Assembly: GCA_910588065.1 (NCBI GenBank) | Contig: CAJUPZ010000006.1 | Location: 1-64,000, forward strand | Direction of reading: 5' to 3' | Length of the DNA: 64,000 nucleotides | From: an uncultured Muribaculaceae bacterium | Lineage (GTDB): Bacteria > Bacteroidota > Bacteroidia > Bacteroidales > Muribaculaceae | Part shown: positions 8,433 to 17,973 of the stretch, piece after piece | How the letters are laid out: the number at the start of each line of letters is the position of its first letter | How positions within the stretch are numbered: the stretch's first letter is position 1 | Notes under the pieces: model-generated | What the model saw: only the letters and a program-made list of their open reading frames with translations | Database searches by the model: none | What the model was told of the DNA's origin: nothing | Program-made: the position numbers and the translations under genes

Positions 8433-9809
8433 GTGAAATACATTATATTTTCTCTCATCATGGCATGCGCCCCGCTGTGCAACGCCATGACCCCGGATGA
8501 GGCCCGTAGTGCCTACGCTGCCGGCGATTACGCCGGAGCAGTGGCCACTCTTCGCGCCATTGCGGACAAGGAGCCGAGAAACGCTTCTGCAAACACTATG
8601 GCAGGAATCGCGCTCTTGCGCACCGGCAATCCGCTGGCGGCCAGGAAGTATCTCTCAAAGGGCAGCAACGATGCAAAAATAGCTCTCGCCGAAATTTGCT
8701 ATGACGAATATGATTTCGACGGTGCCGAAGAGTGGCTCGAGAAATACTCCACCGCTCAGAAACGCGCCCGAAAGCCGGAGAGCGCCGAAGTTGAAACGCT
8801 GACAGGCCGAATAGAGGCCGCAAGAGCCATGATGGACCGCGTGGAGCGCATTGTCATTATCGACAGCATATCTGTGCCTGCCGATGATTTTTTCCGGGCA
8901 TACCGCCTCGCATCATCAGCCGGGTCGGTGACCGACACAAGCGTGCTGCCGCCAGACACCGAGGCTGCCTCTCCCACTTCGGTTTTTGTAACCGAGGATG
9001 GTGGCACTATGATATGGAGCGCACCTGACGAAAATGAGAATTATGTGCTGATGCAAGCTTCGCGTCTTGCTGACGGTAGCTGGGAAGCCCCATCCGGGCT
9101 TGGCGATATTCTAAACGAGGGTGGCGACGCCAACTTTCCTTTTCTGATGAGCGACGGTGTTACCCTATATTTTGCCAACGACGGCGAAAACAGCATTGGC
9201 GGCTACGATATCTTTATTTCGCGCAACAACGGCGAGAAGTTTCTGCAACCACAGAATGTGGGAATGCCTTACAATTCACCTTTCAACGATTATCTCCTCG
9301 CCATCGACGAGGAAACAGGCATAGGATGGTGGGCAACGGACCGCAACCGGATTGAGGATTCCATAACCATATACCGGTTCATACCGCAGGAGCTGAGAAT
9401 CAACTACCCGGTTGACACCGAAAATCTCGCAGCGCTCGCGCAGGTCAAAGACTATAGGAGCACATGGCCCGAGGGTGAGGACTATGCGGAACTCAACCGC
9501 AAGGTGGACAACCTGCGCCCTACCCGCCGGAGCAGAACCGCGGAGATGCACTTCGCCCTGCCGGACGGCTCTGTGCGCACTTCGGTTGACTCTTTTCACA
9601 GCGCACAGGCCCGCTCCCTTGCCCGCGATTACATCAATGAGTTGAACAGGCTCCGCGAGGCTGAAAGCGCGCTTGCCAACCTGCGCGAGTCATACGCCGC
9701 CGGCAACTCCGGCGCCGCGGCCGACATCAACGCCGCAGAAAAGGATATCGAGCTCAAGCGCGCACGAATCAAGGAGCTGACCAATCTCATTGTCAACGCC
9801 GAAATGTAA
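8433..9809 (+). CDS. Exported TPR / PD40-repeat protein
   Basis: A 458-aa product is predicted from the GTG at 8433, which gives a proper signal peptide (KYIIFSLIMACAPLCNA); an upstream GTG at 8388 overlaps the promoter. After cleavage come helical TPR-like repeats (about residues 20-110, with AAGDYAGAVATLRAIADKEP), then a beta-rich PD40/WD40-like segment with FANDGENSIGGYDIFIS, and a C-terminal coiled coil rich in Ala/Glu/Arg. Similar TPR plus PD40 layouts are seen in envelope proteins of Bacteroidota that normally carry an OmpA domain, which is absent here. It leads an operon with floA 27 bp downstream. Role unknown, probably periplasmic. Confidence 0.75.
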   Translation: MKYIIFSLIMACAPLCNAMTPDEARSAYAAGDYAGAVATLRAIADKEPRNASANTMAGIALLRTGNPLAARKYLSKGSNDAKIALAEICYDEYDFDGAEEWLEKYSTAQKRARKPESAEVETLTGRIEAARAMMDRVERIVIIDSISVPADDFFRAYRLASSAGSVTDTSVLPPDTEAASPTSVFVTEDGGTMIWSAPDENENYVLMQASRLADGSWEAPSGLGDILNEGGDANFPFLMSDGVTLYFANDGENSIGGYDIFISRNNGEKFLQPQNVGMPYNSPFNDYLLAIDEETGIGWWATDRNRIEDSITIYRFIPQELRINYPVDTENLAALAQVKDYRSTWPEGEDYAELNRKVDNLRPTRRSRTAEMHFALPDGSVRTSVDSFHSAQARSLARDYINELNRLREAESALANLRESYAAGNSGAAADINAAEKDIELKRARIKELTNLIVNAEM

Positions 9810-9836
9810 TTAACCCTCTCATAATTTTTCACTACA

Positions 9837-10811
9837 ATGGAACTTACAGTAATAATCCTTGCAGCGGTGGCGCTGGTCATCCTCTGCATATTTTTCTACT
9901 ATGTGCCGTTTTTTCTCTGGATTTCAGCCAGGGTCAGCGGCGTGCGCATTTCGCTTATGCAGCTGGTGCTGATGAGAATACGAAAGGTTCCCGTAAGCAC
10001 TATCGTACAGGCCATGATCGAGGCCCACAAGGCCGGGCTGCATGAGGTGACCCGTGACGACCTCGAAGCCCACTACCTTGCAGGAGGCAACGTGGAGAAG
10101 GTGGTTCACGCCCTTGTCAGTGCATCCAAAGCCAATATCGACCTCGGATTCAAGATGGCAACAGCCATTGACCTTGCCGGCCGAGATGTATTCCAGGCAG
10201 TGCAGATGAGCGTAAACCCCAAGGTCATCGACACCCCGCCGGTGACTGCCGTTGCAAAAGATGGCATTCAGCTCATAGCAAAAGCCAGGGTGACTGTGCG
10301 CGCAAACATCAAGCAGCTTGTAGGCGGTGCCGGCGAGGACACCGTGCTCGCCCGTGTTGGCGAAGGCATCGTCTCCTCCATCGGTTCATCTGAAAGCCAC
10401 AAGCAGGTGCTTGAGAATCCGGACAGCATATCCAAGCTCGTGCTCCGAAAAGGCCTTGACAGCGGCACTGCTTTTGAAATTCTGTCAATCGACATCGCCG
10501 ACATCGACATAGGCAAGAACATCGGTGCCGCGCTGCAGATTGACCAGGCGCAGGCCGACAAGAATATCGCCCAGGCAAAAGCCGAGGAGCGCCGCGCAAT
10601 GGCAATAGCCCTTGAGCAGGAGATGAAAGCGAAAGCCCAGGAGGCAAGAGCCAAGGTTATCGAAGCCGAGGCCGAACTGCCTAAGGCCATGGCCGAAGCA
10701 TTTGCAAACGGCAACCTCGGCATCATGGACTACTATCGCATGAAAAATGTGCAGGCTGATACGAATATGCGCGAGATGATAGCTAATCCCGCGGCAAATC
10801 CCGCCAAATAA
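9837..10811 (+). CDS. floA: Flotillin-like protein FloA
   Basis: The 324-aa protein has an N-terminal membrane hairpin (about residues 4-30, hydrophobic), an SPFH-type domain, and a long Ala/Glu/Lys-rich helical C-terminus (about 235-300), ending near MDYYRMKNVQADTNMREMI. The sequence VRISLMQLVLMRIRKVPVSTIV is typical of the FloA/YqfA family. Flotillins organise membrane microdomains and influence envelope processes and protein secretion. The stop codon overlaps the start of the CstA gene by one base (TAATG), so translation is probably coupled. Length matches the family. Confidence 0.93.
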   Translation: MELTVIILAAVALVILCIFFYYVPFFLWISARVSGVRISLMQLVLMRIRKVPVSTIVQAMIEAHKAGLHEVTRDDLEAHYLAGGNVEKVVHALVSASKANIDLGFKMATAIDLAGRDVFQAVQMSVNPKVIDTPPVTAVAKDGIQLIAKARVTVRANIKQLVGGAGEDTVLARVGEGIVSSIGSSESHKQVLENPDSISKLVLRKGLDSGTAFEILSIDIADIDIGKNIGAALQIDQAQADKNIAQAKAEERRAMAIALEQEMKAKAQEARAKVIEAEAELPKAMAEAFANGNLGIMDYYRMKNVQADTNMREMIANPAANPAK

Positions 10812-12259
10812 TGTCTGCTTTTCTGATTGCACTCGCCGTCCTTGTCGGCGGCTACTTCATTTATGGGGCGCTTGTGGACCGGATTATCGGCACAAGCGCC
10901 TCCACTCCTATGCCGGCAAACACCAGAGCCGACGGCATAGATTTCATTCCCATGCCCACTTGGAAGGTGTTTCTCATCCAGTTTCTGAACATCGCCGGCC
11001 TCGGCCCGATTTTCGGTGCGATAATGGGCATAATGTTCGGGCCGGCAGCCTTTCTGTGGATAGTGTTCGGCACTATATTTGCCGGAGCCGTACACGATTT
11101 TCTGAGCGGCGTGATTTCCATCCGCATGGGAGGTGCTTCGCTGCCTGAGATTGTAGGCAGGGAACTCGGCCCGGGAATCAAGCAGGTGATGCGCGCATTC
11201 TCGGTCATACTGCTGGTGCTTGTAGGGGCTGTGTTCGTGCTCACACCGGCTGACATTCTCGCCGGAATGACTCCCGACTGGCTCGACCGCACTGTGTGGA
11301 TAGCAATCATTTTCACATACTATCTGCTCGCCACACTACTGCCGATTGACAAACTAATCGGCAACCTGTATCCGCTTTTCGGCTTCGCCCTCCTGTTCAT
11401 GGCCGTTGGGCTGCTGGCATACCTGCTTTTCAGCGGCATAGAGATTCCTGTCAACTTCTCCGACGGTCTCGCCAACCGATTCTCTTCCGACCCCGCCTCC
11501 CACCCGGTATTCCCGATGATGTTTGTCAGCATAGCCTGCGGTGCAATCTCCGGTTTCCACGCCACACAGTCGCCAATGATGGCGCGATGCCTCACCAATG
11601 AGAAGCTGGCGCGCCCGATTTTCTACGGGGCTATGGTCACCGAGGGTATCGTGGCACTGATATGGGCGGCTGCCGCGATAGCTTTTGCCGGAGGATATGA
11701 GCAGCTCGGTGAATATATGGCCGCCCACGGCAACAGTGCCGGTGCTCTCGTAAATGAAATATCAATCACATGGCTCGGCACTGCCGGAGGCATCCTCGCA
11801 CTGCTCGGTGTGGTGGCTGCTCCGGTGAGCACCGGCGACACAGCACTGCGAAGCGCCCGGTTAATCGTGGCCGACTTCATGAACCTGAGCCAGAAGTCGC
11901 TGCTCAAACGCATGGCTGTTTGCCTGCCTATTTTCGGCGCTACATTCCTGCTGATGTTCATTGACTTCAATGTGCTCTGGAGATACTTCGCGTGGAGCAA
12001 CCAGACCCTCGCCGTGTTCACCCTATGGGCTGTCACCGTCTACCTCGCCCGCAAGCACAAAGCTTACATTGTCAGCCTGTGCCCGGCGCTGTTCATGACA
12101 GCCGTGAGCGTCAGCTACCTGCTGTTCGCCCGCTCTCCCGAGGGCTTCGGTCTTCCACTGCCGGTAGCCATAGGAGCCGGAATAGCTGTAGCCACCATAT
12201 TCCTCGCGCTTTTCCTCAGATGGAAAAGCACAGCCGATGTTAAACCGATTTTAGACTGA
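10811..12259 (+). CDS. CstA-family carbon starvation transporter
   Basis: The 482-aa polytopic membrane protein has about a dozen hydrophobic helices and CstA-type sequence such as FLNIAGLGPIFGAIMG, GAVHDFLSG and ISGFHATQSPMMARC. CstA proteins import peptides and, in some species, pyruvate. This member is shorter than the roughly 700-aa enterobacterial CstA, as is common in Bacteroidales and Clostridia. Substrate is not determined. It overlaps floA by one base and is followed after one base by the PHP phosphatase gene. Confidence 0.9.
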   Translation: MSAFLIALAVLVGGYFIYGALVDRIIGTSASTPMPANTRADGIDFIPMPTWKVFLIQFLNIAGLGPIFGAIMGIMFGPAAFLWIVFGTIFAGAVHDFLSGVISIRMGGASLPEIVGRELGPGIKQVMRAFSVILLVLVGAVFVLTPADILAGMTPDWLDRTVWIAIIFTYYLLATLLPIDKLIGNLYPLFGFALLFMAVGLLAYLLFSGIEIPVNFSDGLANRFSSDPASHPVFPMMFVSIACGAISGFHATQSPMMARCLTNEKLARPIFYGAMVTEGIVALIWAAAAIAFAGGYEQLGEYMAAHGNSAGALVNEISITWLGTAGGILALLGVVAAPVSTGDTALRSARLIVADFMNLSQKSLLKRMAVCLPIFGATFLLMFIDFNVLWRYFAWSNQTLAVFTLWAVTVYLARKHKAYIVSLCPALFMTAVSVSYLLFARSPEGFGLPLPVAIGAGIAVATIFLALFLRWKSTADVKPILD

Positions 12260-12260
12260 A

Positions 12261-13085
12261 ATGATTGACTTCGCCGAGATAACTTCGCACACTCATCTCT
12301 ATAACTTCCACTCTCACACCCAGTTTTGCGACGGCAGGGCTACGATGGAGGAGTTTGCTGCCGCAGCTGCCGCTGAAGGATTCACCCACTACGGCTTCTC
12401 TCCCCACTCCCCGGTGCCCATTGAATCGCCATGCAATATGTCCATGGATGATGTGGATATATATATTAAGGAGTACAACCGATTGAAGGAGCACTATCGG
12501 CATAGGGTCAACCTGTATCTTGCAATGGAAATTGACTACCTCGGACCCGGGTGGGGACCCGCATCCGACTATTTCAAAACACTGCCGCTCGACTACCGCA
12601 TAGGCTCGGTTCACTTCATACCCTCCGCTGAGGGCATGATTGATGTCGACGGCCGGTTTGAATCATTCAAGGCCAAGATGCAACGGTATTTCAGCAACGA
12701 TATCCGCGCGGTTGTGGAATCATTCTACTCGCAGACAAACAAAATGATCGATGCCGGCGGTTTCGACATTATCGGCCACTTTGACAAAATCGGGCACAAT
12801 GCCTCCCACTTCTCCCCGGGCATTGAGGACACCGCCTGGTACAGACAGCTTGTCAACGATACCATCGACAACATTATCGCCCACAATATCACTGTTGAGA
12901 TAAACACCAAAGCCCGCGCCGACCATAATCGTTTTTTCCCAAACGAAGCGTATTGGAAACGCCTTGCGGATGCCGGGGTGACAATCGTTGTCAACAGCGA
13001 TGTCCATTTCCCGAATCTCATCAATGCATCTCGCAGCGAAGCGTTGTCGCTGCTCGACAATCTGAAAAATAATCCGGCGCAATGA
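12261..13085 (+). CDS. PHP-domain histidinol-phosphatase-like hydrolase
   Basis: The 274-aa protein opens with the PHP metal-binding motif HSH at residues 17-19 (NFHSHTQFCDGRATMEEF), followed by FSPHSPVP, an EIDYLGPGW segment and further metal ligands in the C-terminal half (INTKARADHN, NSDVHFP). This fits the HisJ-type histidinol phosphatase family, cytoplasmic, removing phosphate from L-histidinol phosphate. No other histidine-biosynthesis gene is nearby, so a different phosphoester substrate is possible. It overlaps the next gene by 4 bp. Confidence 0.82.
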   Translation: MIDFAEITSHTHLYNFHSHTQFCDGRATMEEFAAAAAAEGFTHYGFSPHSPVPIESPCNMSMDDVDIYIKEYNRLKEHYRHRVNLYLAMEIDYLGPGWGPASDYFKTLPLDYRIGSVHFIPSAEGMIDVDGRFESFKAKMQRYFSNDIRAVVESFYSQTNKMIDAGGFDIIGHFDKIGHNASHFSPGIEDTAWYRQLVNDTIDNIIAHNITVEINTKARADHNRFFPNEAYWKRLADAGVTIVVNSDVHFPNLINASRSEALSLLDNLKNNPAQ

Positions 13086-14371
13086 ACACCACTCCTCTGA
13101 ACCGCACCATCGCACCCGCTGTATGCCCGCCCGAGGTAGCACGTTTGCCGCAAGTCAGGCACATGAAGCTTGACAACGGCATAGATCTGCTGGTTTACGA
13201 CCGCAACGACATGGAGCTGATGTCCATCTGTGCCCTCACCCGCGGCGGCGAAGCCGAAGCTTCCAATCCGGCAATAGCCACACTCGCAGCGACAATGCGC
13301 TCGGAAGGCACCGCCGGTATGCCCTCCGGCAGAATTGCCGATGCCATTGACTCTGCCGGCTCATGGCTCATGACCGGTTCTCAGCCCCATTTCACCACAA
13401 CCGGCATATATGCCCTCAACCGCAAGGCTCCGCAGATGATGCCGCTGCTGCGCGATATTGTATTCAACCCCGTGTTTCCGGAAAAGGAACTCGCGGTGAC
13501 AGCCGGCATACTCGCCTCAAAAACCGCCGTAAACGCATCTACAGTCGGATTTCAATGCAATCTGCAATCACGACGGCTGATGTTTGGCGAAGGCCATTCC
13601 CTTGCCAGGTTCGCCTCTCCGGAAAGCATACACTCCATAACTCGCTCCGACATTGCCGCATTCCACTCCACCTTCACAACACCCGCCAACACTACCCTCC
13701 TCGCCGTAGGGCGTATCACCCATCAGCTCGAGGACACCATAAACACCGCGTTCGGCTCTGTACGCAACCTGTCGGAGCAGTCGCCGCTCAACATCGTGCC
13801 GTTCCAATTTCCGGACCGGCACATACACAGCGATGTGCCGGTGAAGGACGCAACCCAATGCGCCGTCTCAATCTCATTGCCGGGAATACCACGCTCCGAC
13901 AGCCGCTACCTCACCCTGCGTCTGGCCGTGATGGCGCTCGGAGGCTATTTCGGCAGCCGGCTGTCGCAAAACATCCGCGAGGACAAGGGCTTGACCTACG
14001 GCATATCAGGCGCGCTGCTCGGATATGACGAAGGGGGCGTGGTGGAAATCACAGCCAAATGCTCTCCCCTCCATGTCGACGCCCTGATAGAGGAATCGCT
14101 CAGCGAGGTGAGCCGGCTCGCTGCCGAACCGCTCAGCGATGTTGAGCTCGAATGTCTGCGGCAGGCAGAGATCGCCTCGCTCACATCTGTCACCGACTCC
14201 CCTTACGCCTCCATCGACTTCTACCGCACAATCATCACCGGCAACCTCGGGAGCGACTACTTCGACAGGCGCATACAAGCTGTCAACTCAATGACAAGCA
14301 AACATATAGCCGACATTGCCGCTGATTGTCTCAAACCCCACATCGCAGTGACTGTTGTCGCCGGCCGATGA
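13082..14371 (+). CDS. M16-family peptidase-like protein lacking the zinc motif
   Basis: The 429-aa protein has the two-lobed M16 (insulinase/processing peptidase) layout, with RLSQNIREDKGLTYGISG typical of the C-terminal lobe. Where active members carry HxxEH, this one reads AIATLAATMRSEGTAG, so the zinc ligands and the catalytic Glu are absent. Many M16 systems pair an active subunit with an inactive one that contributes a substrate-binding loop; this looks like the inactive partner. No active M16 gene is in the window. No signal peptide is obvious. Translation is coupled to the PHP gene by a 4-bp overlap. Confidence 0.82.
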   Translation: MNTTPLNRTIAPAVCPPEVARLPQVRHMKLDNGIDLLVYDRNDMELMSICALTRGGEAEASNPAIATLAATMRSEGTAGMPSGRIADAIDSAGSWLMTGSQPHFTTTGIYALNRKAPQMMPLLRDIVFNPVFPEKELAVTAGILASKTAVNASTVGFQCNLQSRRLMFGEGHSLARFASPESIHSITRSDIAAFHSTFTTPANTTLLAVGRITHQLEDTINTAFGSVRNLSEQSPLNIVPFQFPDRHIHSDVPVKDATQCAVSISLPGIPRSDSRYLTLRLAVMALGGYFGSRLSQNIREDKGLTYGISGALLGYDEGGVVEITAKCSPLHVDALIEESLSEVSRLAAEPLSDVELECLRQAEIASLTSVTDSPYASIDFYRTIITGNLGSDYFDRRIQAVNSMTSKHIADIAADCLKPHIAVTVVAGR

Positions 14372-14451
14372 TCAGGGCACTGTTTGATAATCCGTCGCTT
14401 ATTTTTGCACAGACGCTTGCAAAAACTATAGCATGATTGATTTTTTTTGCG

Positions 14452-14459
14452 TAATTTTG
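14452..14459 (+). promoter_or_regulatory. Bacteroidota -7 element before the PPi-phosphofructokinase gene
   Basis: TAATTTTG fits TAnnTTTG, leaving a leader of about 35 nt. An inverted pair TTTTTGCA/TGCAAAAA lies upstream at 14402-14425 and may close the preceding transcript. Confidence 0.5.
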
Positions 14460-14499
14460 CGCTGACATCATATAGATTCATTTACAAATACATACCATA

Positions 14500-16146
14500 A
14501 TGAAAAAAAGTGCATTGCAAATAGCCCGCGCTGCCTATCAGCCCAAACTCCCCGTTGCCCTCACCGGCAGCGTTAAGGTGGTTGAAGGTGCTCCCACTCA
14601 GTCGGTTGCCGACCAGGAGGAGATTCAGAAACTGTTTCCCAACACTTACGGCCTTCCCGAAATACAGTTTGAGAAGAGCTCCACACCCGTGCAGAGCAAG
14701 CCTGTGAACGTTGGCGTGATACTCTCAGGCGGTCAGGCTCCCGGCGGCCACAATGTAATCTGCGGCCTGTTTGACGGCATCAAGAAATTCAACAAGGAGA
14801 GCAAGCTCTACGGTTTCCTCATGGGACCCGGCGGACTTGTTGACCACAACTATATCGAGCTCACAAGCTCTATAATCGACGAATACCGCAACACCGGCGG
14901 TTTCGACATCATCGGCTCAGGCCGTACAAAACTCGAAAAGAAAGAGCAGTTTGACAAAGGCCTCGAGATTCTCAAGCAGCTCGGCATCACCGCCCTCGTT
15001 ATCATCGGTGGCGACGACTCAAACACCAACGCAGCTGTACTTGCAGAATACTACAAGAATATCGGCGCCGGTGTTCAGGTTATCGGATGTCCCAAGACTA
15101 TCGACGGCGACCTCAAAAACGAAGTTGTCGAGACCTCTTTCGGATTCGACACCGCCACAAAGACCTACAGCGAGCTGATCGGCAACATTCAGCGCGACTG
15201 CTTCTCTGCAAAAAAATACTGGCACTTCATCAAACTCATGGGTCGCTCCGCTTCTCACATCGCTCTCGAATGCGCCCTGCAGACTCAGCCAAACGTTTGC
15301 ATCATCTCCGAAGAGGTTGAGGCAAACAACCAGACCCTTGACGATGTGGTGAACTACATCGCCGGCATCGTTGCCGCCCGCGCAGAGAAAGGCAACAACT
15401 TCGGCACAGTGCTCATCCCCGAAGGCCTCATCGAGTTCATCCCCGCAATGAAAAACCTCATTGCCGAGCTCAACGACCTCCTTGCAAAGAGCCCCGAATT
15501 CGCAGGACTCGCTCCCGCTCAGCAACGCGAATTCGTTCTCGGCAAGCTCAGCGCCGAGAATGCAAAGGTATTCGCTTCTCTGCCCGAGGGTGTCGCACGC
15601 CAGCTCACTCTCGACCGCGACCCCCACGGCAATGTGCAGGTGTCGCTCATCGAAACTGAAAAACTTCTCAGCGAGATGGTTGGACGCCGCCTTGAGCAGC
15701 TCCGCGCCGAAGGCAAATACAATGGCAAATTCTCTCCCCTCCACCACTTCTTCGGCTATGAAGGCCGCTGCGCAGCTCCGTCAAACTTCGACGCCGACTA
15801 CTGCTATGCGCTCGGCTTTAACGCTGCTTGCCTCATCAACGCAGGCGTGACTGGTTACCTCTCAAGCCTGCGCAACCTCACCAAGCCCTCAGTGCAGTGG
15901 CTTGCCGGCGGTATACCCATCACCATGATGTTCAACATGGAGCGTCGTCACGGCGAGATGAAGCCCGTTATCCAAAAAGCTCTTGTGCGTCTGGACGGCA
16001 CCCCCTTCCGCCGCTTCGCCGCCAAGCGCGAAGACTGGGCGATCAACACCAGCTACGTGTTCCCCGGCCCGATCCAGTACTTCGGTCCCGCCGAGGTTTG
16101 CGACCAGCCCACCCTCACCCTCCACTACGAACACCTCGACAAGTAA
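14500..16146 (+). CDS. pfp: Diphosphate--fructose-6-phosphate 1-phosphotransferase
   Basis: Interconverts fructose 6-phosphate and fructose 1,6-bisphosphate using pyrophosphate, in cytoplasmic glycolysis and gluconeogenesis. The 548-aa length is that of the long PFP type related to the plant beta subunit. The diagnostic residues are present: GGDDSN (170-175), with Asp in place of the Gly of ATP enzymes, and PKTIDGD (198-204), with the Lys that marks PPi use. SGGQAPGGHNV near residue 76 and MMFNMERRHGEMKPVI near the C-terminus also fit. It is monocistronic, with its own promoter and a strong terminator downstream. Confidence 0.94.
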   Translation: MKKSALQIARAAYQPKLPVALTGSVKVVEGAPTQSVADQEEIQKLFPNTYGLPEIQFEKSSTPVQSKPVNVGVILSGGQAPGGHNVICGLFDGIKKFNKESKLYGFLMGPGGLVDHNYIELTSSIIDEYRNTGGFDIIGSGRTKLEKKEQFDKGLEILKQLGITALVIIGGDDSNTNAAVLAEYYKNIGAGVQVIGCPKTIDGDLKNEVVETSFGFDTATKTYSELIGNIQRDCFSAKKYWHFIKLMGRSASHIALECALQTQPNVCIISEEVEANNQTLDDVVNYIAGIVAARAEKGNNFGTVLIPEGLIEFIPAMKNLIAELNDLLAKSPEFAGLAPAQQREFVLGKLSAENAKVFASLPEGVARQLTLDRDPHGNVQVSLIETEKLLSEMVGRRLEQLRAEGKYNGKFSPLHHFFGYEGRCAAPSNFDADYCYALGFNAACLINAGVTGYLSSLRNLTKPSVQWLAGGIPITMMFNMERRHGEMKPVIQKALVRLDGTPFRRFAAKREDWAINTSYVFPGPIQYFGPAEVCDQPTLTLHYEHLDK

Positions 16147-16173
16147 TCAAAGGTTTATAAATGTCATAATTGA

Positions 16174-16205
16174 AGCGGGAGTTGACTGTGCAGTCAGCTC
16201 CCGCT
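16174..16205 (+). terminator. Rho-independent terminator after pfp
   Basis: AGCGGGAG and CTCCCGCT form a perfect outer stem, and the inner arms TTGACTG and CAGTCAG pair with one G-T wobble. GTTTTTG follows the hairpin. Confidence 0.8.
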
Positions 16206-16346
16206 GTTTTTGTGCCGCCCTTGATGTGTGTGTCGGCGATTTCATAGTTTTAGAAGTGATTTCATTTATTGACGATACAAAGTTCCGAGGCATCTGCGCA
16301 ACCATTTTGCGCAGACAAAAAAAATCACTATTTTTGAAAAAAAATT

Positions 16347-17369
16347 ATGGCTCAGAATAAAAACGCACTGCTCCGCTACCGCACTATAGACCGATGTCTG
16401 CGCAACACCGGCCGTAAATGGACTCTTCAGAATCTTGTTGACGCCTGCAGCGACGCGCTGTATGAGTACGAGGGCAAGGATGACCTTGTGAGCACTCGCA
16501 CAGTGCAGCTCGACCTGCAGATGATGCGCTCCGACAAGCTTGGCTACTGCGCCCCGATTGAGGTGTATGACCGTAAGTATTACCGCTACTCGGACCCTGA
16601 CTACTCCATTGCAAGCAGGCCTCTGTCGCAGCACGATGTGGAGATGCTGAGCCGCACAGCCGAGCTGTTGAGGCAGTTTGACGAATTTGACCGCAACCAT
16701 GAGATGGCCGACATTGTCAACCGACTCCAGGATAAAGCCGGTTCCGCTGCCCTCCGGCTCCCCATAGTAGACTACGAGCGCAATCCCAACCTCAAAGGGC
16801 TTGAACACCTCACAGGTCTGTATGACCTCATTGCCTCGCGGAGTTGTGTCAGAATCGGCTACCGGTCCTTCCGCTCCCGCAGCACAAGGATTTACATCCT
16901 GCACCCTTATTTATTAAAGGAGTACAACAACCGCTGGTTTCTGTTCGGAGCCTTGGATGGGAGAATGGAGATATACAACCTTGCCCTTGACAGGATAGTG
17001 TACTTCGAGCGGTGCACCGAGGTGCGGTTCAAGGAGAGCCCGGGGTTTGACACAAGCTATTTCGATGACATAGTGGGTGTTACCCGTACCAACGCCCCTG
17101 TTGAGCGAGTAGTGCTTCATGCTGTCAACTCCCAGGCAAGCTACATACTCACCAAACCGCTTCACCGCAGCCAGACCCTTCTGGCCAAAGACCAAAGGGA
17201 CGGCTCGATGACCTTTGAGCTTCGGGTAATAGTCAACCATGAATTCACGGCACGGCTGCTCAGCTTTGGTCCCGGTGTAAAAGTTGTTGAGCCGGAGAGC
17301 CTTGCACAGCGGATGCTCGAAATCCACAAGGCCTGCATGGAGCAGTACCAAAACCTGCAGCCGTTATAG
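16347..17369 (+). CDS. WYL-domain transcriptional regulator
   Basis: The 340-aa protein begins with a winged-helix-like N-terminus (residues about 1-90, including LLRYRTIDRCLRNTGRKWTL and RTVQLDLQMM) followed by a WYL domain (about 160-250, with RIGYRSFRSRS and NNRWFLFGALDGRMEIYNLALDRI) and a C-terminal WCX-like segment. WYL regulators sense ligands such as nucleic acid fragments or nucleotides and control DNA-damage, defence or metabolic genes. No target operon is evident; the neighbouring NUDIX gene has its own -7 element. Ligand and regulon are unknown. Confidence 0.85.
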   Translation: MAQNKNALLRYRTIDRCLRNTGRKWTLQNLVDACSDALYEYEGKDDLVSTRTVQLDLQMMRSDKLGYCAPIEVYDRKYYRYSDPDYSIASRPLSQHDVEMLSRTAELLRQFDEFDRNHEMADIVNRLQDKAGSAALRLPIVDYERNPNLKGLEHLTGLYDLIASRSCVRIGYRSFRSRSTRIYILHPYLLKEYNNRWFLFGALDGRMEIYNLALDRIVYFERCTEVRFKESPGFDTSYFDDIVGVTRTNAPVERVVLHAVNSQASYILTKPLHRSQTLLAKDQRDGSMTFELRVIVNHEFTARLLSFGPGVKVVEPESLAQRMLEIHKACMEQYQNLQPL

Positions 17370-17389
17370 GATTGCAACCAACTTATTAT

Positions 17390-17397
17390 TAACTTTG
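17390..17397 (+). promoter_or_regulatory. Bacteroidota -7 element for the NUDIX gene
   Basis: TAACTTTG matches the consensus. The start codon is only 7 bp downstream, so the transcript would be nearly leaderless. The closest TTG at 17372 is spaced somewhat short for a -33 element. Confidence 0.5.
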
Positions 17398-17404
17398 CAT
17401 TATC

Positions 17405-17971
17405 ATGAAATATATACCTGACGAAAGCAAAAGATGGCGCACGCTGTCAAGTGAATACCTTTTCCGGCGTCCGTGGCTTACTGCCCGGCGCGACACCGTT
17501 GAGCTGCCCGACGGCAGAATCAACCCCGAATTCTATGTGCTCGAATACCCTTCGTGGATAAATGTGATAGCGCTGACCGTGGATGGCCGCTATGTGATGG
17601 TTGAGCAATATCGTCACGGCCTTGACCGTGTGGGGCTTGAGCTTTGTGCGGGAGTGGTTGAGGATGGCGAGGAGCCGCTTGTCGCCGCCCGCCGCGAGCT
17701 GGAGGAGGAGACCGGCTACACAGGTGGCGAGTGGGAGCTCGGCATGGTGCTGTGCGGCAACCCGAGCGTCACCAACAACTACACTTACTGCTACATAGCC
17801 CGCGGAGTGGTCAAGACCACCGGGCAGCATCTTGACGCAAACGAGGACATTACTGTCAGAATCATTACCGAGGATGAGCTGCTGGACCTGCTGAAATCCG
17901 ATGAGATGAAGCAGGCCCTGATGGCCGCACCGCTGTGGCGCTACTTCGCTCTGGGACTCAACAAAAAGTAA
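17405..17971 (+). CDS. NUDIX hydrolase, ADP-ribose pyrophosphatase-like
   Basis: The 188-aa cytoplasmic protein contains a complete Nudix box, G83-x5-E89-x7-R97-E98-L99-x-E101-E102-x-G104, which binds the metal and cleaves nucleoside-diphosphate-linked substrates. The preceding VMVEQYRHG resembles the ADP-ribose/ADP-sugar pyrophosphatase branch. Substrate is inferred only from that resemblance. The stop codon is 2 bp from the priA start, so the two are co-transcribed. Confidence 0.88.
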   Translation: MKYIPDESKRWRTLSSEYLFRRPWLTARRDTVELPDGRINPEFYVLEYPSWINVIALTVDGRYVMVEQYRHGLDRVGLELCAGVVEDGEEPLVAARRELEEETGYTGGEWELGMVLCGNPSVTNNYTYCYIARGVVKTTGQHLDANEDITVRIITEDELLDLLKSDEMKQALMAAPLWRYFALGLNKK

Positions 17972-17973
17972 TC

